Shown here one piece after another: positions 37,473 to 39,536 of a stretch of 39,536 nucleotides of DNA. Each line of letters opens with the position of its first letter. The first letter of the stretch is position 1. The stretch is taken from positions 1 to 39,536 of the forward strand of contig CAYMIV010000008.1 of the NCBI GenBank assembly GCA_964390945.1. The letters run 5' to 3'. The DNA comes from Damh-18 sp964390945 (lineage in GTDB: Bacteria; Patescibacteriota; Minisyncoccia; Phycocordibacterales; UBA918). Under the pieces are notes generated by a model. The model was not told the DNA's origin. It was given only the letters and a program-made list of their open reading frames with translations, and ran no database searches. A program made the translations under genes and the position numbers.

Positions 37473-37509
37473 TGATACTTTGTCGATTTTGAATGTTGCG
37501 TGGACGGGG

Positions 37510-37540
37510 TATACTAATACCCATACTTCATACTTATACT
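37510..37540 (+). promoter_or_regulatory. Double TATACT promoter of hypC
   Basis: TATACT at 37510-37515 and again at 37535-37540, with ATACCCATACTTCATACT between them. The second box ends 5 nt before the hypC ATG at 37546. The arrangement resembles 6719-6758. Confidence 0.55.
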
Positions 37541-37545
37541 CATGT

Positions 37546-37788
37546 ATGTGTTTAGCAATCCCCGGACAGATAACAGCGATTCAGGATGAGAAAAAAGCCA
37601 CGGTTAATTTTAGTGGCATAAAAAAACTTGTTGACACAACATTCATTGAAAAGCCAGCCGTTGGTGATTACGTACTCGTGCACGTCGGTTGCGCGATTCA
37701 GAAAGTGGATGAAGATGCAGCGAAAGAAACATATCGACTCCTCGCAGAAATCCGGAAAGAGGATTTGGAAGCTGAGTTGAAAGCATAA
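37546..37788 (+). CDS. hypC: Hydrogenase assembly chaperone HypC
   Basis: An 80-residue protein starting MCLAIPGQITAI. The Cys at position 2, needed for Fe(CN)2CO transfer, fixes the start at 37546; the ATG 4 nt upstream is in another frame. VGDYVLVHVGCAIQKVDEDAAKETYRLL is the typical OB-fold end. It carries the iron centre between HypD and the large subunit. hypD follows after 3 nt. Confidence 0.95.
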   Translation: MCLAIPGQITAIQDEKKATVNFSGIKKLVDTTFIEKPAVGDYVLVHVGCAIQKVDEDAAKETYRLLAEIRKEDLEAELKA

Positions 37789-37791
37789 TTT

Positions 37792-38802
37792 ATGGAGTAC
37801 ATTGAGAAAATTCGGGAAATAGCGAAAGACATGGGCGAGGTGCGCATCATGGAGGTGTGCGGTGGGCACACGAACACCATCATGAAATATGGCATCCGCG
37901 AAATTCTTCCCAAAAACATCAAACTCATTTCGGGTCCCGGATGCCCAGTGTGTGTTACGTCGCAGACCGACATTGACTCGATGATAGAGCTCGCTCGGCA
38001 AGGAGTGCCGGTCGCAACCTATGGCGATATGATAAATGTCCCGGGAACGAAAGGAAGTCTTCGCGACGCACAGGCAAAAGGTGCTGATGTGAAGATGATT
38101 TATTCCGTCGACCAAATCATTGACGACAAAGACCGGGTTTTCTTCGCGGTTGGCTTTGAAACGACAACACCCCCAACAGCGCGACTTCTTAAGGCGGGTA
38201 ACAAAGTGTTCGTTGCACACAAGGTTATGCCGCCCGCGATGCACGCCTTAGTCGCCGAGATGAACATCGACGGTTTCATTGACCCCGGGCATGTCTCGAC
38301 AATAGTAGGAAGCAAGATGTGGGAAGACCTCAACCTTCCCGTTCCGCAGGTTATTTCTGGTTTTAAACCCGAAGCGCTCATCCGTGCGACGTACCTTCTC
38401 CTTGAATGCATCAAAAATAAGGAAACAAAAGTCATCAATGATTACAAAGAGGTCGTATTCCCCAATGGCAACCCTATTGCCGTCGCACTCATCAACGAAA
38501 CAATGAAACCGGCTGATACAGAGTGGCGAGGTATTGGTATGATTCCCGGCTCGGGACTCGCGCCACGTGATGAATCTCTCGATGCACGGATTGTGTATAA
38601 AGACCTTCTCAAAAACATCGTGAGCACCGAAAACCCGAACTGTAGATGTGGGGAAGTGGTGCGCGGCATGATTGAGCCGAATGAATGCGCCCTTTTCGGT
38701 ACCGTGTGTACGCCCGACAACCCGCAGGGTGCGTGTATGGTTAGTGAATCAGAAGGGGCGTGTGGCATTGCGTTTAAATACGGCCGCAGTTTGGCTGAAT
38801 AA
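37792..38802 (+). CDS. hypD: Hydrogenase maturation factor HypD
   Basis: A 336-residue Fe-S scaffold for the Fe(CN)2CO group. Family motifs include MEVCGGHTNTIMKYGI, SGPGCPVCVT, AVGFETTTPPTA, and a C-terminal Cys cluster (CRCGEVVRGMIEPNECALFG, then GTVCTPDNPQGAC and GACGIAFKYG). These bind the [4Fe-4S] cluster and the thiols for iron coordination. All expected Cys motifs are present. The stop codon lies in the left arm of an inverted repeat (38799-38924). Confidence 0.96.
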   Translation: MEYIEKIREIAKDMGEVRIMEVCGGHTNTIMKYGIREILPKNIKLISGPGCPVCVTSQTDIDSMIELARQGVPVATYGDMINVPGTKGSLRDAQAKGADVKMIYSVDQIIDDKDRVFFAVGFETTTPPTARLLKAGNKVFVAHKVMPPAMHALVAEMNIDGFIDPGHVSTIVGSKMWEDLNLPVPQVISGFKPEALIRATYLLLECIKNKETKVINDYKEVVFPNGNPIAVALINETMKPADTEWRGIGMIPGSGLAPRDESLDARIVYKDLLKNIVSTENPNCRCGEVVRGMIEPNECALFGTVCTPDNPQGACMVSESEGACGIAFKYGRSLAE

Positions 38803-38924
38803 AACGCGCATGGTTGGGAAACTTCTTTGTCAGAACTGCGGATTCCGCCCTCATCGTACGACAAGTACGCCTCAGTCGCCCTCCTTGTTCTTCCTTGAAT
38901 TTTCCGCAACCATACGCGTTTTAT
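38799..38924. repeat. MITE-like inverted-repeat element
   Basis: The left arm 38799-38821 and the right arm 38901-38924 are near-perfect inverted copies (ATAAAACGCG, one change, ATGGTTG, one indel, GGAAA). The interior of 79 nt is non-coding and holds CGTAC-GACAA-GTACG. The left arm provides the hypD stop and the right arm runs into the hypE -10 box. Confidence 0.7.
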
Positions 38925-38929
38925 ATAAT
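38924..38929 (+). promoter_or_regulatory. -10 box of hypE
   Basis: TATAAT lies 13 nt before the hypE ATG, at the outer edge of the inverted-repeat arm. No clear -35 box is visible. Confidence 0.5.
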
Positions 38930-38942
38930 TGCAAGATTGTTC

Positions 38943-39536
38943 ATGAATAAATCCAATTTTTCACAAAGCTGCCCAATTCCCGATGCGCCGGATCCGTCGG
39001 TTGTAAAACTTTCCGAAGGGAGCGGTGGCAGGGACATGCGTGTGCTTATCGATGAGATAGGGAAGCATTTCAAACATCGTGGCGAGTGGAAGCACTCAAT
39101 GGATGATGGGGCCACGCTCAAACTTGGTGACAAGCATCTTGTCTTCACAACCGACTCGTACGTTGTAACCCCAATTTTCTTCCCGGGTGGCAACATTGGG
39201 AAAGTTGCCTACTGTGGCACGATAAATGATCTCGCGGTTATGGGAGCGAAACCCCTGGGTCTTTCGCTCGCCATCGTGCTCGAAGAGGGGTTTTCAAAAA
39301 AAGAACTGCACGACATCCTTTCAACCATTGGGAAACTTGCAGAGGAACACGGGATTCCCGTTGTGACCGGAGACACAAAAGTAATGGAGCGTGGAGCAAT
39401 TGATAAGATTGTCATCAACACAAGCGGAATCGGAATTGTCGATGTGCCACTTGAAGCAAAGGTTGAACCGGGAGATAGCATCATTGTTTCGGGCGGTATC
39501 GGTGAACATGGTACCGCGCTCCTTGCGAAGCGTTTT
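38943..39536 (+). CDS. hypE: Hydrogenase maturation factor HypE (partial)
   Basis: The first 198 residues of HypE; the gene runs off the window. The start is MNKSNFSQSCPIPDAPDPSVVKLSEGSGGRDMR. Motifs of the PurM-like ATPase fold follow: DDGATLKLGDKHLVFTTDSYVV, FFPGGNIGKVAYCGTINDLAVMGA, and VVTGDTKVMERGAIDKIVINTSGIG. HypE dehydrates carbamoyl to cyanide on its C-terminal Cys, which is not in view. hypF, hypA and hypB are not in the window and may lie downstream. Confidence 0.95.
   Translation, partial: MNKSNFSQSCPIPDAPDPSVVKLSEGSGGRDMRVLIDEIGKHFKHRGEWKHSMDDGATLKLGDKHLVFTTDSYVVTPIFFPGGNIGKVAYCGTINDLAVMGAKPLGLSLAIVLEEGFSKKELHDILSTIGKLAEEHGIPVVTGDTKVMERGAIDKIVINTSGIGIVDVPLEAKVEPGDSIIVSGGIGEHGTALLAKRF

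Overview
The window looks like a chromosome segment from a Candidate Phyla Radiation (Patescibacteria) bacterium, probably of the Parcubacteria branch. This is inference. It rests on a shortened RF2, tRNAs without encoded CCA, many genes that start 6-8 nt after a TATACT-like -10 box, a SufB-S-U-C set, a soluble [NiFe] hydrogenase, and very large surface proteins. TGA is used as an ordinary stop and RF2 is present, so the genetic code is standard.

Layout. 1-400: two tRNA-Thr genes and a 5' tRNA-Thr fragment. 437-645: a candidate structured RNA or attenuator in front of a lytic-transglycosylase-like gene (751-2169). 2227-6718: housekeeping block prfB, ftsE, ftsX, pyrG and a DUF1905 gene. 6767-7682: a zinc-ribbon gene whose 3' end is repeated on the far side of a C39-like peptidase gene, as if a cassette had been inserted. 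7746-14087: an integrated mobile element at tRNA-Gln. 14108-15697: small chromosomal genes. 15840-26868: a cell-surface cluster with a 2116-residue protein built from two apparently identical 2.87-kb units, plus dockerin- and cohesin-like proteins. 26910-28693: small genes, a decayed VOC-family gene, a receiver-domain protein and DgkA. 28860-33269: sufB-sufS-sufU-sufC and a nickel/cobalt transporter. 33367-39536: ferredoxin, flavoprotein, [NiFe] hydrogenase small and large subunits, maturation protease, hypC, hypD and the start of hypE, which runs off the window.

The most striking system is the 6.2-kb element. It carries a large serine recombinase and a circovirus-like (CRESS-DNA) replication protein with HUH endonuclease and superfamily 3 helicase motifs. 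Just upstream of rep, on the rep coding strand, an 11-bp perfect stem presents the nonanucleotide TAGTATTAC, which is the canonical circovirus-type nicking origin. The cargo is an XRE regulator, a DUF559/Vsr-like nuclease, a Shedu (DUF4263) defence nuclease, and two membrane proteins. The element therefore looks like an integrative CRESS-type plasmid carrying anti-phage defence, bounded by tRNA-Gln 3'-end repeats and elaborate hairpins.

How the genes work together. The Suf genes build Fe-S clusters and the NicO-type transporter supplies nickel. The protease and Hyp proteins mature the hydrogenase, whose likely electron partners are the adjacent [3Fe-4S]-type ferredoxin and NAD(P)H/FAD oxidoreductase. 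The surface cluster probably builds a large anchored adhesin or cohesin-dockerin assembly suited to a host-attached life style.
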